The notes beneath the pieces are model-generated. The model was not told the DNA's origin. It made no database searches and worked only from the letters and a program-made list of their open reading frames with translations. Both the position numbers and the translations under genes were made by a program. From Lineus longissimus (lineage: Eukaryota; Nemertea; Pilidiophora; Heteronemertea; Lineidae), in contig NC_088314.1 of the NCBI RefSeq assembly GCF_910592395.1, positions 15,289,998 to 15,353,997 on the forward strand: a stretch of DNA of 64,000 nt. The letters are read 5' to 3'. Below are positions 37,293-49,934 of this stretch, piece by piece; the first letter of the stretch is position 1; each line of letters starts with the position of its first letter.

Positions 37293-37945
37293 TGTTGTGC
37301 TTTTTATCAATTAGTTGATTGTTGTCAACCGCCCATGCAATGATATAAGCATTCGCCCATGTACATGCATTTTAAATTACGCCCAGAGAACATTTCTATC
37401 TACTTCTGATACATGTAGCTGTACGAGAACAGAGAAGATATTACTCCAGTCACAGTTTTTGTGATGTTACCAAGGCATTGTTCGACGGGTCATTGTATCA
37501 CAAGCAATCCTTAAATGTTCTCAAAACGTTGTCTTGACATTGTTGTGTGTTTTGTAAATTGGCCGTTGTTGTCCAACGCCCATGCATCGAGAAATAGAAC
37601 CAGGTTTTAGTAGTGAAGTCTTTAATGAACATTGCTGTGTATTTTGGTAAATATGCAGATTTTAGTCCAACACCCGTGCCACGGAGAAGATAGTAGACCA
37701 GTGTTGACAATTAGATATACTGCATTAATTTTATGAGAAGGCGCTTTGAGATTGGTTTATTCTTGCTGAATGTTGTCTGACGATTCAATAAAGGAACGGA
37801 AAGTAAATAAAATCATCAAATTAACATTATCTGTTGCCTTTCAGTGGGACATAAACTGACTGGAGTCTGCAACATTCATAAAGGTTGATCAATTGTGATT
37901 GTCAATTTGCTGATTGTTGTCCAATGCCCATACATGCACAATTTG
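37293..37945 (+). repeat. Four diverged copies of a ~50-bp motif
   Basis: A motif close to ATTGTTGTCCAACGCCCATGCA, preceded by TTGTG and a T-rich TTTTGTNAATT, occurs near 37,293, 37,541, 37,630 and 37,890. The second and third copies form an approximately 89-bp tandem unit whose preceding bases also match (CTTTAATGAACATTG and CCTTAAATGTTC..ACATTG). The other gaps are about 250 and 260 bp. It is non-coding and the origin is unclear: an old minisatellite or a duplicated regulatory block. Confidence 0.5.
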
Positions 37946-40900
37946 ACCGGCCGTAACCCATTTTCAAGTTTTATGCATAACCTGCTTGAAAATATTTCAC
38001 CAATTTCACAGGGGAAAAACATTTGTTTGATGGGCGTTTCAGCTCAGAATGTCAATCTCACCTCAAAGGGTCTACATGCCATCATGTGTACGAGATTTCG
38101 ATACGTAGTCCGTACCAATCGTCGTCGCTGTATCGAAACGAATCCGTCCACGTTGTCACCACATGACGATTGTAATGATGTCACCCAATTTGCAGAGTAA
38201 ACTGTCCAAAATGAACCTCCTCATATTTTCGAATGTCATAATATGAGTGTTTTTTTCTTCTTCATACATGTTAATCGTATTTATACAGCTCAGTAATTTG
38301 ATAACGAATGTTAGTAGCTGATTTTAAAGTTGGAATGGCATTTGGAATTAATGACGTCATCAGTGGCGGATTTCCATAATTTCGAGTCGATTCTCTTGGA
38401 ATCGAGCCAAAGTTTATAGAAGTTGCAATGCAATCTGTCATCACAAAGTACACGACGTTAAAGAGTAAAACTGTGGAATGAAAATCGCTGGAAATAAACA
38501 CATCATTCAATTCTTATGGCCTCAAGACGCCAGAGTTTCGCGTCATTTGGAAAATACAGGGTATTGAAGTTTCGATCGACTGCCACTAACTTTTGGTGTC
38601 AACGTCTTCAAGTTATTTGCTTTTATCGAAATCTTGCCTGCTCGTAATTGCAATCGCACCTGCCATCTTGTCGCAATCACTTTTTGACACCTCACAGCCT
38701 AATCCACGACAGCCGATCATAACGACGAAAACATTACCGGCGGAATGAAAAAAAATACCGAATCGATAAGTAAACGAACATCCGGAATTACGAGCGTTGA
38801 TGAAACGCAGTTTTAGATAATGATGCATGGGACGATTCAGGGGTATCTTTTACATTGAAAGGAGCTTTGGAGGCCGGATCAGATGTCATATGCCTTGGCA
38901 CATCGGATGAGACATCACAGGTTTTTATCATAAGATCGTCTTCCAAAGGCAGTCACAGCTCGTTCCACCAATTTCCATCTCACCTTAAGATTACTTCACG
39001 ACGATGTACATGACCAGTGTACCCGTACTAAATGAATTGTGCACCAGGTTTAGTAAACTTGCATACAAACCGTTTGCTCCACTGCACCAGCTAGGTCAAC
39101 CAGCTGGGCTCCCTGGGGGAACGTTTGATACTTGCAAACATAAGATATTCTTCACTAGATACCTTTACTTCACAGTACGTTCGATCATCGTTTCCTGAGC
39201 TTTATGGGCAACCTGTCAGACAGACAGCAGATTTCTTGATTCCTGATTGCTTTCGTAACGAAAACTGATGAATTAACAGTTACATAGATTTTGTGTCAAA
39301 AATTACAATGGTGATTGTGAGGAATTCAGGTTTGGTCAATCCTCTGTTATTACGCCTTTTTGTAGTGTTATAACAATAACTAAATGTTATTGCGTTATCG
39401 ACAAAATATCTGGTCATAGAAATTGGCGAAAATCCGCCACAGCCCGCAGTTGTCCGACTCTGCTGAATGCCACGCCGGATATGGTACAACCTCCCGCCCT
39501 ATCTTACCGTAACAAAACGGCGTTTACAAACTCAAGAACTTTGCACTGAAGTGTCACTGGGCACCCCGGGGTTCGCAATAATAACTTAAAGATGCAGGAA
39601 GAAAAGGTGTGATTGTTCCAATGTAGACAATGGTTGCATCCTTAGACAGCCACGTCTTCCTTTCAGATGGACGGGAGGACATTACCCCGCGGATGCAACA
39701 CACCTTTTACCGGCCGAGCGCGTACACCCCAGCCAGGGTGTCAGCTTACATTTGCAGAGACAAACACCGTTTTCTGCGACGTGAGAGAATTCAAAACGGG
39801 GTAGATTACAGAAATTTCAAAATGACTGTAATTTTCACGCTCCTTTTCAGTAGATGCGTTAAAGGATTGGACATCCGAATCCTTCATTACTTTAGGGGAT
39901 TATCCTTAGGAGTCTTATTGCTACATGTCATTTATCTCCTGATTTACAATACCATGCTCTGTCACCGGACCCGACGCTTTGTTTTGCCTATAGATGCAGC
40001 TAAAAGGCCGTAAAATACCCCGTGTTCGCTGGGATACGCCTATTGTCAGTTCATTCTGCTGAGAAACTAGTAATTGATGGTTGTGATGAACGGCCATCTT
40101 GTTCAGATAGGAACAGTTTCCAGTCGGAAGAGAGAGAGATTTGTAGACACCCAGACGGCGTACACTAGACAGTCACTCCATCCGTTTTTGATAACAAACT
40201 GAACCAATGGTAAAGGGAGGACGGTCCTTGAGGCTCTAAGTTGTGTGGTCACGGTGGTGCCCTTTGACCAGTATTCCTCTATGTTCGTCTGTCTGCTTCT
40301 GAATGTATCCTAATCAGTATTTCGATTTCGATATGTGAGAGCAAGTAGACCTTGGACTCAACGTTTAAAATGAGTCTCCCAAAGGTCCGTCTGACCTACC
40401 TGACATGGCAATTTCAATAAAATTGTAATGTGGAGAGGTTCGACACGAATCGCCAGAGGTCTCTTTTTGAAATAGCAACAACTATTTTGTATTTAGTAGA
40501 AAATGCATTAATTTAGACATTTTGCAGAATTTTTCTTCTTCATTAAATCATCACAGTTGGCTACATTGTAGATTGTTTCGGAGGCTGGCAAATAAATATG
40601 TTCTTGTGAACAAAACAAACGTCCTTTCACATTCCAAGATGAAGCCTTTGGTGCACAAACTGAGTCAAGGCGTGGAAGTCCGTATAAATCGATTTTGTCT
40701 GTCTCGCAGGTAAATAGAGATAAACATTGTCTTACACAGGGCTTTCCAACGTGATGAAAAGTGACATGTAGAGTCAGACTATTTTTGTACACAACAGCAC
40801 AGTGACATGTATATTCAATGTCATTGGAAAATCTCAAACATATTGAAAAATGCAAAATTTTGCGCGACCAAATTCAAACATAACCACTCAGAAGTATTCT

Positions 40901-42657
40901 CGTTAATCAGACCAGCTATCCATCTAATGGTTGTGACTGTTTACACGCCTTCAACAAACCCAATCTTTCTTTGAACCATTATCCAACTTCTAGAGAACCA
41001 ATGTTTGCCTTACTAATCCACAAGATACATATTTCACTTATTTCATACTTACCGATGATACATCTGTCACTAATATGGTATAATACGATACTCAACGAGG
41101 AATGATAGTGTTGACACTTCCCTCCCTCCATCCTTGACTAAATCAAAGCTTCACAAACGGTGTCATATATCGAGAGGGAACGTCATTCAAGGCACTTGAA
41201 TTATCCCCTGTCAGGTGCTGATGACGAACGGTACTCGGTACTCAGTTAAACCTAATATTTGTCCGAGCTAATCCTTTAGGTGGAAGGGGAGGGGCGCACT
41301 TCCTAAATTAATGATTTAAAAAATACTTTGAAATTAAAACTTGATAAGATTCGTTTTTGAACAATACTTCCGTCAGCCATCACTGTCATACAGAGGTTAA
41401 AAGGGAAAAGTGAGAATTGTCTAAGTATCACCGTGGAATACTAACCAAAAGACACAACCGTGGCCACAAAACTCAGCACAGAAAATTCTGCGATGACGAG
41501 GGCTTTGACTTTTTACCGAGAACGGACTGATCTGATTGTGGAGCGTGCATGTAAAACATCCAAACGCTTCAGAAGACGAAAAAGAAGAAGAGAAAGAAGA
41601 AAATACCAATGTGCGACAAAAGAAACCACGTGTTATGTATTAACATGAGCTCTATGCCCTTTCAAGAAAGAAAAAAACAACAAAATTGATTCAAGATTTC
41701 CTGGCGACTGGAAATGTCTCTCTGAAAACCGCTCGACAGCTAAGTATCGACATGGACCCATCTTTATCAGCGATTCAAGCGACCTTTAATGATTTTGTCA
41801 CTTGTTTCAATGGTTATCAATAATTCTCCTGTCAAGCGGCTTTCCCTTCCCAGCGCATATTGGATTTATAGATCCAGGGAAAAGATTCCCAATAACTATT
41901 GAAATGAGAGCCAGGCTGAAGAAGCACAGTGTTACCGCGCGGTCTTTTAATTTATCAACTTATAAAAAGAGCCAATATCTGTCAGAGAGGGCACGGAAAT
42001 AGTTACTTGTAGATACTGAAGATGCCCAGATCAAAGACCGTTCCTGAATATTCAAACCAAGCCCCACTATATATTCTGCACATGATCGTTTGATGCCATT
42101 AAACATAATCGATTTTGCTTGACAATGGGTGGGCGCCACGAAGTTGTACAACGGTGATGGCGACATGTATTTGGTGTTAATTTGGTAGTATATAGTTAAT
42201 GCATTAAGCGGTCTTAGATCAGTGAAACTAGAGTACAATCTCTATGGGGACTGGTGCCTTAATGATGACGTTTCTAAAGTTATTTCTAAGGATAACATCT
42301 ATTCTTATCTAAAAATCACTAATAGGCCTTGAAGGATTTCATTCAGTCAACAAAAAAAGAGCCAGATTCATGTACATTTACAAGTGTTAAAGTATTTTTA
42401 TCTGTACCCCAAGATACGCTCTTTTTGTGCCTCTTTCATTAACAAATACTGTAGCGCGATGTGGCTCCGTCATTATATACCAAACCAACCACTCTCATTT
42501 AGCATTCCTATCATATGGCTTGATAGGTTATCTTATTTCACTGACGAAAAAAAGAGAACTTTATGATAATATACATAACATCAGTTCAGAATATCTCGGT
42601 ACAATAAAATGCGCTCGCTAAACTGTTCATCACATAATGAATGTTTACTAAATTCTG
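37946..42657. other. Non-coding stretch, no gene seen
   Basis: The 127-codon frame at 39,630-40,013 is within random expectation for length and has no domain that I recognise. A purine-rich tract near 41,570-41,610 encodes an Arg/Lys run in one frame (41,460-41,648) and is probably low complexity. Confidence 0.5.
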
Positions 42658-42966
42658 GTGTCATGGATCCTGACCTTGCCGTGGTGCACCTGCTTGTGTG
42701 TCCCTGTGACCCCAAGGGCTACACTGGCGGAAGCCCCAGCTCCTAGAGGTCCAACCCTGCCAGACAGATCTTGGGCTAGGGTCCAGACCAAAGTTGGATC
42801 CAAGCGTTGATGATGACGCTTTAAGGAGGCAGCCCCTTCACATCTAACTGGCGGCTTTGGGCCAACAACTCATTCCGTCGCTATACAGAGTTACAAAAAC
42901 GATCACCAGAACTCTCGCATTTTTGATGGCTTAAACCATCATTTTGCATGAAATAAAGAAGAAGAG
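42658..42966 (+). mobile_element. Retroposon fragment (SINE, or LINE 5'-UTR-like) with GAA-rich tail
   Basis: A GC-rich block containing CTTGCCGTGGTGCACCTGC, GGGCTACACTGGCGGAAGC, CCTGCCAGACAGATC, and AGGCAGCCCCTTCACATC..CTGGCGGCTTTGGGCC runs into GATGGCTTAAACCATC. It ends with AAATAAAGAAGAAG. This order (structured GC-rich body, then an A/G-rich simple tail) is typical of non-LTR-mobilised elements. No reverse transcriptase frame is present. The family name is not certain, and the left boundary is approximate. Confidence 0.5.
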
Positions 42967-42983
42967 GGTAAATTCTGAAACGC

Positions 42984-43015
42984 AGTTTGGTTATTGCAAT
43001 TGCAATAACCAAACT
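42984..43015. repeat. Perfect 32-bp palindrome
   Basis: Two 16-bp arms without spacer: AGTTTGGTTATTGCAA and TTGCAATAACCAAACT. It begins 18 bp after the retroposon tail. This is the longest spacerless perfect palindrome I found outside the MITEs. It may be a mini-foldback or a symmetrical binding site. Confidence 0.85.
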
Positions 43016-43353
43016 AAATATTCTAACATCAACTCGACCACGACAAATTTGCGCCAGTTAAATGTTAGAAAGTCCTACTTTTGTTGAGATAATCGGCATT
43101 CAATCAAATGTAACTACACGTACTTGTTTCTAAAAACGGAGACACAGTAAATACCTTTTTACCAGTCCTACTAGCGTATTTATTCCTTTCACTTCACTCC
43201 TTTGTCGTGTAAATGACTCTGACATATAGACAACTTGAGTCTAAATAACTCTGGAATGAATGCATCTTTGACGTAGAAGATGTATACAGATATATAGCTG
43301 TTTAACAAATTACAGCCATTTATGTGTAAAAAGTGCTTTTTAAAACTGTTTCG

Positions 43354-43377
43354 ACATGATGGTGAAAACCATCATGT
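43354..43377. repeat. Perfect 10-bp-arm hairpin
   Basis: ACATGATGGT and ACCATCATGT are separated by GAAA. It is a small exact stem-loop with no sign of function. Confidence 0.7.
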
Positions 43378-45329
43378 TCAAGTTGATATTGTGCAATTTA
43401 CTATATACCAACTGTTAAGTCCGATCAGTTGCCCAATTATGTCACTCTTCACTCTCATTGCCTCCACGACCAAAGGGGTCACGCACACAAAACCCTTGGA
43501 CTATTCACATTCAAGTTATCCGCATTTCGTGCCCAAATTACTCTGCTGTCAACAAAGCAAGTTATTACGTCCATTGACATGTATCTGCGCTACTCGGTTG
43601 AAAGTGACAAGTTACTTTCCCAAGAGGGGTAATTTAGCAACCAGCAGTTCTCAATCATAAAGGTAACTCTGCTCAATGGTACCTTGATGAGCTCGGGAGC
43701 AAGGGTACGGCGACCTTTCATTGGTCGCTCGCGGATTCTTTTCACGATGTCTAAGACCATCTCGCGATCGTATGGTACATGTCGGAGAGGCTGTCATAGT
43801 GGGCATCTCTTCACTTGTGTCAATTGCTTGGCCCATCTTGCAATAAGGTAGCTAATTGTTTTTTTCTTGCCACGACTAGATCATGAACGGCGAAATTTCC
43901 ATTAAGAAAGAAAACAGCATGGACTTCTGTCGGCATCATCACTATCGGTGTATGTTTCTCATGATATGAATGTTTTAAACTGTGCTTATTCCACACCATA
44001 ACTAACTAAACCTGCTGAAATCTGAAGAGGACTTTATAGCATCACTATATTTGAGCAGCTGACATCTCTAGATCCAACTCCAATAATTCATGTCAAAGAC
44101 AGGGTATTACATATCAAATGGATGATACTTTTTCTTGCGGTTCGACATTCTAAACTAAAATATGGCGAGTGTTCATCGGGAAATTAAAAACCAGACTCCA
44201 AATGTGCCTCTAGTTACAATTGGTAAGAAACACACATTCACTGATATCAACTTCAAAGTGTTCCGTCTACAAAATATTCTTACTGTATCTTTCACTTGAG
44301 GTTGTCTAAATGTGTGCTTATAATTCAACTTTGCGCTACCAAAAACACTAAATGTGTCATGTATTATGGTCAAGACGCTCTGGTTCATGCAGTTTTTTGT
44401 TCGCTATAACGGGGAAATAATCCAGAAGTGTTTTTTATTAGCATGTAGAGTGCAGATTACCCAATTCCATTTTTTAGCGACCTGATTCACCGCAGAACTT
44501 TCAGCATATTGCTTCGAATGATGACAGCACAAAGTAACCGTGGACTCCTCAACCGAGCGCACAGAGGAAATAAAACCGAAATTCGTTCATTCAAGTTGTT
44601 GATTTTTAGATGAGTTTCACGACGCAGATGATACTTATGTTTAGCGTTATGCAGAGAGCGATAGATTGACGTAGTCGCTTAATCCTGTGAAATTGACAAG
44701 GGAAGAATGGCGAGTTGTGATTGGTGTGGTTATAGATGCTTTCACTGATTCGCGAGAGGACGAGATGATGACAAGAACGCTGGCATCAATCATCCATCTG
44801 GTCCCATGATGAGGCACCAAAATTGCCTCCAAATCTCGGCCGTGTTAAATCAACCGCTAATGAAACGTGCGACTTGTAGAAAATGAGGTGTTTTTATTCG
44901 CCGAACTTGATGAGAATTATTCACGACTGGCTGAGTAATGTGATTCCAAGAGCGCGGCGCAGATCGATGGGGCCCGTATCTCTTGAAGGAGGCGCGAATC
45001 CGGCCTATTTATTTACGAATGCCTATATACTGCCTCTTCTACCTACTCCAACTTAGGTTCCATTAAAGATAAACAAATCGAAAACGCCTGCTCTTGCGCT
45101 TCTTCTCTCATTGCATCTCTTGACTTGACTTCAATATTCTATTCGATATGGGAACCGCTTCTCATATACTAACATAGGCCAAGTAAAGAAATGTCATGGT
45201 GTTTCCTTTAACAAACATAGTGAACTGGGAAAGAAATCGGAGGAATTTTCAGAAACGAATTGAAGAAAACTGTGGCATTTTTGCCCCGTCAATGAATGTC
45301 GACATCCATGTTTTCTCGCTGGAAACGGC
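43378..45329. other. Non-coding stretch, no gene seen
   Basis: Frames of 60-112 codons overlap on both strands without features. No repeats were noticed. Confidence 0.5.
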
Positions 45330-45890
45330 ATTGAAAGGAGTTTAGCGGATTTTTACTGCAGTATGTTTGTTCTTCTACTGGTTTCATCAGTAAACTATTT
45401 TTCTGAACCCGTTTAATGCTTTTCCAATTTTGTTTCAGCTTTAGTAGAAAAAACGCGTTATTCGGTACATTGTGAATGCACAAGTCCTGGCGCGAAAAAC
45501 CTTTCCCGCTACGTGAGTGCACGCCGAGTTCCGAATTCACGTCACCCCGCTATTACGATGCAACGTTTTTTTCCATTATCGTCGCAGTAGTGGGGTAATC
45601 GAGCGCCATCAGCAAATCGATATCTACCCCAAGACGTCACATAGCCATAGCTCCAGGAAGCACCAGGAAGCACCTTACTAGTGCATCTTTTCACATGGGA
45701 AGGATCGACGCGTGGAGAGCCAACTCGGGTCAAATCAGAGTCAACACAGGAATAGCGCAATAATTCAGTCAGATTTAGATTTTTTTCCTTTTTTGTGCAA
45801 TTTGTTGATGGAAACTACTTATGTAGAAAGGAGGTGTTTGGGCAGCCAGCTGCTGGGTAATATTGCCCTTAATAATGCCAATGGTCGTTT
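45330..45890 (+). repeat. Interspersed repeat copy A (empty site for the 59.2-kb transposon)
   Basis: This block is homologous, in opposite orientation, to 59,075-59,198 plus 60,143-60,530. Shared blocks include CATCAGTAAACTAT, GCTTTTCCAATTTTGTTTCAG, CACAAGTCCTGGCGCGAAAA, CTTTCCCGC.ACGTGAGTG, CGGGTCAAATC.GAGTCAACA and TAATTCAGTCAGATTT. Past that point the homology continues to TTTTTTGTGCAATTTGTTGATGG. Copy A has about 35 extra bases near 45,445-45,478. It holds a single GTCAGATTT (45,768-45,776), the sequence duplicated around the transposon in copy B. No coding function is seen. Family type is unknown. Confidence 0.8.
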
Positions 45891-48013
45891 GAACATTTTA
45901 TAACTTTTTGACCGCAAATAGTAGGGAACATGTAGATGTACGTGGGAAACACAATATTCGTTTTCTTTGCGCTGTCTAACAAGCGTCGAGATATGGATCT
46001 GGCTCGGCCTATTGCTGTCAAAACTAAACAAGCATCCATACCACACAAGTCAATACTTCACACGCATATTTGCATAATGTGGCTTCTCTCATTTCCGTTT
46101 CAAGTTGAAGTGCCTAGAACACATATATATGATTCAACTACAATTTGCATGAACATTCATGAAATGCGTAAAATGATAACATGCTACACCATAGGATGGT
46201 TTGCTTTCATTTATTTGAGCGTGCAAGCTTGTGTTTCGGCCTTTTAGAACAGTGTCTCAATCCGCCGATTAGAACGATAGGAACATTCACCATTTTCAAT
46301 AAGGGGGGGGGACTGCTACACCGGTTATAATATATTGCAAAACACAAAGTGCCACTACAGAAGACGTATCTTGGCATACCAACTCGATGTGTCAGACTAC
46401 ATCAATACTGCAAATTGCTCTGATATAAAACACACCTTTCACCTATAGCCTTGCCAGACCAAGCCCGAAGTCAAATTGCCACCACAGTCACCATTGGTTA
46501 GTATAGCAATACCTCTAGCTTCCTTCCCTCAAAGTGTCATTTCCTGCCCCGTTTATTGTACCCTTTTTCAACTCGACAAGGAAAGAGGAAATACAATAAC
46601 TCATCATCTCCCCAAACCAACCATACTTCCTCCGAATCACGAGTCGAATGCCAAAATATAATCTTGGTAATGAATAAATTCATACCGCACTAAGAGTTAT
46701 AACTCTTCCTACAACACTGTAAGCTCCTTTTGGAAGTATGACTGTTGGCTATCGTGAACATGGTGAAGCACCACTTAATGACCACACTCAAAGCAGAGCG
46801 AATGAAAGACCAAGACTGTACCGTGGTTTGTTAATTTCAATGAATTCTCAAACATATTAATATGTCAAGATCGATATGAAATCTCTGATCAAACACTTCT
46901 CGGCCGAGGTGAAATCACATCTCTTTCGACAGTTTAGCTGTGAGAGGCAACCCATTTTGGCGGACTTTATGCCTCAGTCAACAGGCCAAATATATTTCAT
47001 CAACCGACCGAAATATAGTTGCTGGGTTTTTTCCATCTAGTTAATTTGTAGCTGTGTTCTGTTATCATAGTTTAAATTTGTTAAAGCAGGCGGTAACTTG
47101 TTATAGATACTCTTATGGCAATAATGACAATGACAACTCATAAGTTTCAAGGAGTTCCGTTAGTCGTCACAACAGACTAAGAGTAATATAATATTCTTTA
47201 AAATTGTGCGCTTAATCTATGTTTTAGGGAAGTAAGGGAATATGTCAAAATAATTTTAAAGAGCACTGTCTGTCAGCGGGGGCTGGGTGGACGAAAATAA
47301 GCGAATTTCTTAGATTTGCGTTGGCTGCTCTGGTGGAAACAATACATGAGGCCGACTAGTCATATCAAACCGTACCTAACCATAAAATAAATTTTGCTCA
47401 TCTGCATTACATTTGTAAGTCGCCAAATGAACAACTGTCATGACTGTCTGCTCAAAAAAACGACGTAGTCGAAAATATATGCCGTATTTGTTGTTCTTTC
47501 CCGAGTAACCTAGTATCTCGAGCTGCCTTTTGAATCAGCTTTTGGAGAAGTTATAAGTAGTATATCGGGTGCCCCAAAAATATTTCAATGTTTCAAGTTT
47601 GATAGTTTTGTCACAGTGAAGAAAATAAGAAAGTGTGTCAACAATTACCATGCCGGAATACTAAAACTGTTCATACCCGAATCTTACTTGAACCAACCCG
47701 TCTTATCGGAGCTGTGAGGGTGTTGAACAATTGCTTCAGATGGGAATTACCAGGAATATATCACCCTGCACATGGTTCAATTAAGCGTGTAGAAATGATA
47801 CTGTACCAGGGCCAACAGTGAGATGCTGTCAATGAAATGTCAAATACAAACAATCATAATCTTCACCAAATGAGAACGTATTTAACTTGATAACAATGTA
47901 TTTAATCAAAACTTACTCCCACAAGCTGTCCAGTTGTTACGTGATTTTGTTAGTAATTGTTGGTGTAGTCGATTTCTAGATGGCGAAGGCGAGATATTCA
48001 AATTCGAAGTGCG
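45891..48013. other. Non-coding stretch, no gene seen
   Basis: A 103-codon plus frame (45,936-46,247) and others have no recognisable features. An 8-9-base G run lies at about 46,303. Confidence 0.5.
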
Positions 48014-48035
48014 CCCCCCCCCCCCCCCCCCCCCC
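48014..48035 (+). repeat. Poly-C run, 22 bp
   Basis: Twenty-two consecutive C, the longest homopolymer in the window. The exact length is likely to vary between alleles or assemblies. Confidence 0.95.
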
Positions 48036-49270
48036 AGAGCAGTAAGTTACCGCTGGTTTCTTTAAGCACAGACGCTTTCAGATACCAGAATCAATCGATG
48101 GTGATAAACAGTGAGTAACTATGGGGAGAACCCAGGATTGTATTTCTGGATGAATCATCGTGGCTTTTGAAGGAACACAAAGTCCTGGCTCTTCAGCTAA
48201 AGTTTGAGGTCCAATATGAGATCAAGTAATGAGGGTTTGTAGGATTAGACTAAAAACCTGAGCGTCCATGCCAGGACGATTAGAAGATCCCACATATATT
48301 GGTGGACAGTAGCCAAAAGTGGACTCCATATATACCGTTGGCAAAATAGGGTTGTGACGCTGGTAATACTGATACGATATTATTGAATCAGTGGCTAATT
48401 TTAACGTGAGTTATAGATCAACAAGTACATCCCTCCACCAAAGAGAGCAAGACTTTCTTTGGCAGCTGTGCGAAAACTGCTTTGCCGATTTCTTCAAAGT
48501 TTGATTTTTCTTAAAGGGACAAGAATGTGAATGTGGTATTTACCTGGCCAGGAGGATAATGACCATGCGCTGCCACTTGTAGTATCACACCAATGCTGAT
48601 CTCTAATAATGATTTTCGCCAGTGTTACAAGGCAGCTTTGCCCATGGCTTGTGAATGTCATGCAGGCCAATGGTTACACCCCCTTTCTAGTACATTGTTT
48701 ATTGCAGTTCAATAATTTCTTAATGGTCCTGTTTGGAGATGTCACTGTTCATTTTTGTAGGAAAAACCGACACACATCATTGTCGCTTAATCTACTAGGA
48801 TCTCACTCCTCATTGGTGATTTGCAAAGTTGGGTTTGACTTTCGGACTATCCGACTCGGTCTAGATCGATTTCATTCCGTGTCAGCGGCCCGAATGAGAG
48901 CCGCCGTCAAGACTGTTAACCTCTCTTTATGACAGACGGCGCTGATGGCCGTGGAATGGTTGACTGAGCGGTTTGTCAGTGGAACGCATATTTAGGAGTT
49001 GTTTGCTATTCCGGACAGTGCAAGGTCAGACCTAAATGTTAAGGTTTCAGAAATATACAAATGTTATTTCATTATTATGAGAGTTCTGGGACGTTCTTGT
49101 TGAATAGCAAACAACTAGTGTCCTGTCATTGAATATATCGTCCTTCAGAATTCTCTCAGCTAAGTCTTGAGTACACTTACATGTACATTGTCGTATAAAG
49201 TCAAAGGGTCAGCATGAGAGATAAATCATAGAATACAATAGCACCATAACACAAATTTGGAAGTGACTAC
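48036..49270. other. Non-coding stretch, no gene seen
   Basis: The plus frame 48,609-48,932 (107 codons) is unrecognised. 48,880-48,970 is GC-rich with short inverted words (GCCGCCGTC..GACGGCGC). Confidence 0.5.
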
Positions 49271-49493
49271 TTGGCAAGCCCGGTTTACCAAACAGCGACT
49301 TTTTCTTGTCCTGAATGGAGAGCCGAACTCATTGATATTAAAGTAAAGTCTCCAGCTCGCCAAACCGGGTAGATTTTTTACCTGTTTGGCAAGCCCGGCT
49401 GGCCGAACAGGGTGGCTTTTTAGTGCTGTTTGGCAAGCGGCTCTCCAAACAGGACAAAAAAATATGTCTGTTCGGCGAGCGGCTTGCCAAATA
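49271..49493. repeat. Short array of palindromic TTTGGCAAGC/GCTTGCCAAA units
   Basis: Four full units and one partial unit of a near-palindrome (form TGTTTGGCAAGC-CCGGCT-GGCCGAACA) occur near 49,271, 49,355 (partial), 49,383, 49,428 and 49,470. They are separated by T-rich or A-rich spacers with GACTTTTT, GGCTTTTTAG and GACAAAAAAAT. Both half-sites vary, but the symmetry is kept in each unit. It looks like tandem duplication of a small palindromic element. Confidence 0.7.
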
Positions 49494-49547
49494 GACCCGG
49501 CCTACAAATTTTGACAACTATGAGCGCAGGTGACTGGTGATGAGATA

Positions 49548-49725
49548 CAGTAGAACCTCTCTATTAAGGACACCCTCTGGACTGACAGTTGCTGTCCTTA
49601 ATATAGAGGTGTCCTAATTAGAGAGGTCAAATTGAATGGAAACGACTTATTTGGGACCAAAACTAGTGTCCTTAATAGAGAGGTTGTCCTTAGTAGGGAG
49701 GTGTCCGCTAAGGGAGGTTCCAGTG
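49548..49725. mobile_element. 178-bp MITE, TA-flanked (pogo/Tc1-mariner type)
   Basis: The left end CAGTAGAACCTCTCTATTAA and the right end ..GGAGGTTCCAGTG (reverse complement CACTGGAACCTCC) are inverted repeats. TA dinucleotides lie immediately outside at 49,546-49,547 and 49,726-49,727. CAGT.GAACCTC termini with a TA target are typical of pogo/Tigger-like MITEs in animals. The interior repeats GTCCTTAATA.AGAGGT several times in both orientations. No transposase. Confidence 0.85.
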
Positions 49726-49934
49726 TACTTAGGAAGTGTTCTGAAAAGAAAAACAATGCTTGGGTTCTCAAAAGATTCTAGTCAATAGACCAAACTGACA
49801 ATCGTCATCACTATCAAAGAATTCATACTCACATTGGCTGAGACGCTGCTCCATAAATCACCGTGCAGCACGATGTGGTGAGCCCAAAATAAAACGAAGT
49901 ATGTTGTTCTTCAAAACAGTGTCACTTCTTGGTA

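Noticed and set aside
39630-40013. 127-codon plus-strand frame with a hydrophobic segment
   Set aside because: No recognised family and within random length. The hydrophobic run is expected from T-rich codons.
41460-41648. Basic Arg-rich nuclear protein
   Set aside because: The RRRKRRRERR run comes from a GAAGAA-type purine tract; the frame starts at GTG, not ATG.
49271-49493. CRISPR array
   Set aside because: Units are palindromic and variable with unequal spacers, and the genome context is animal. Not a CRISPR.
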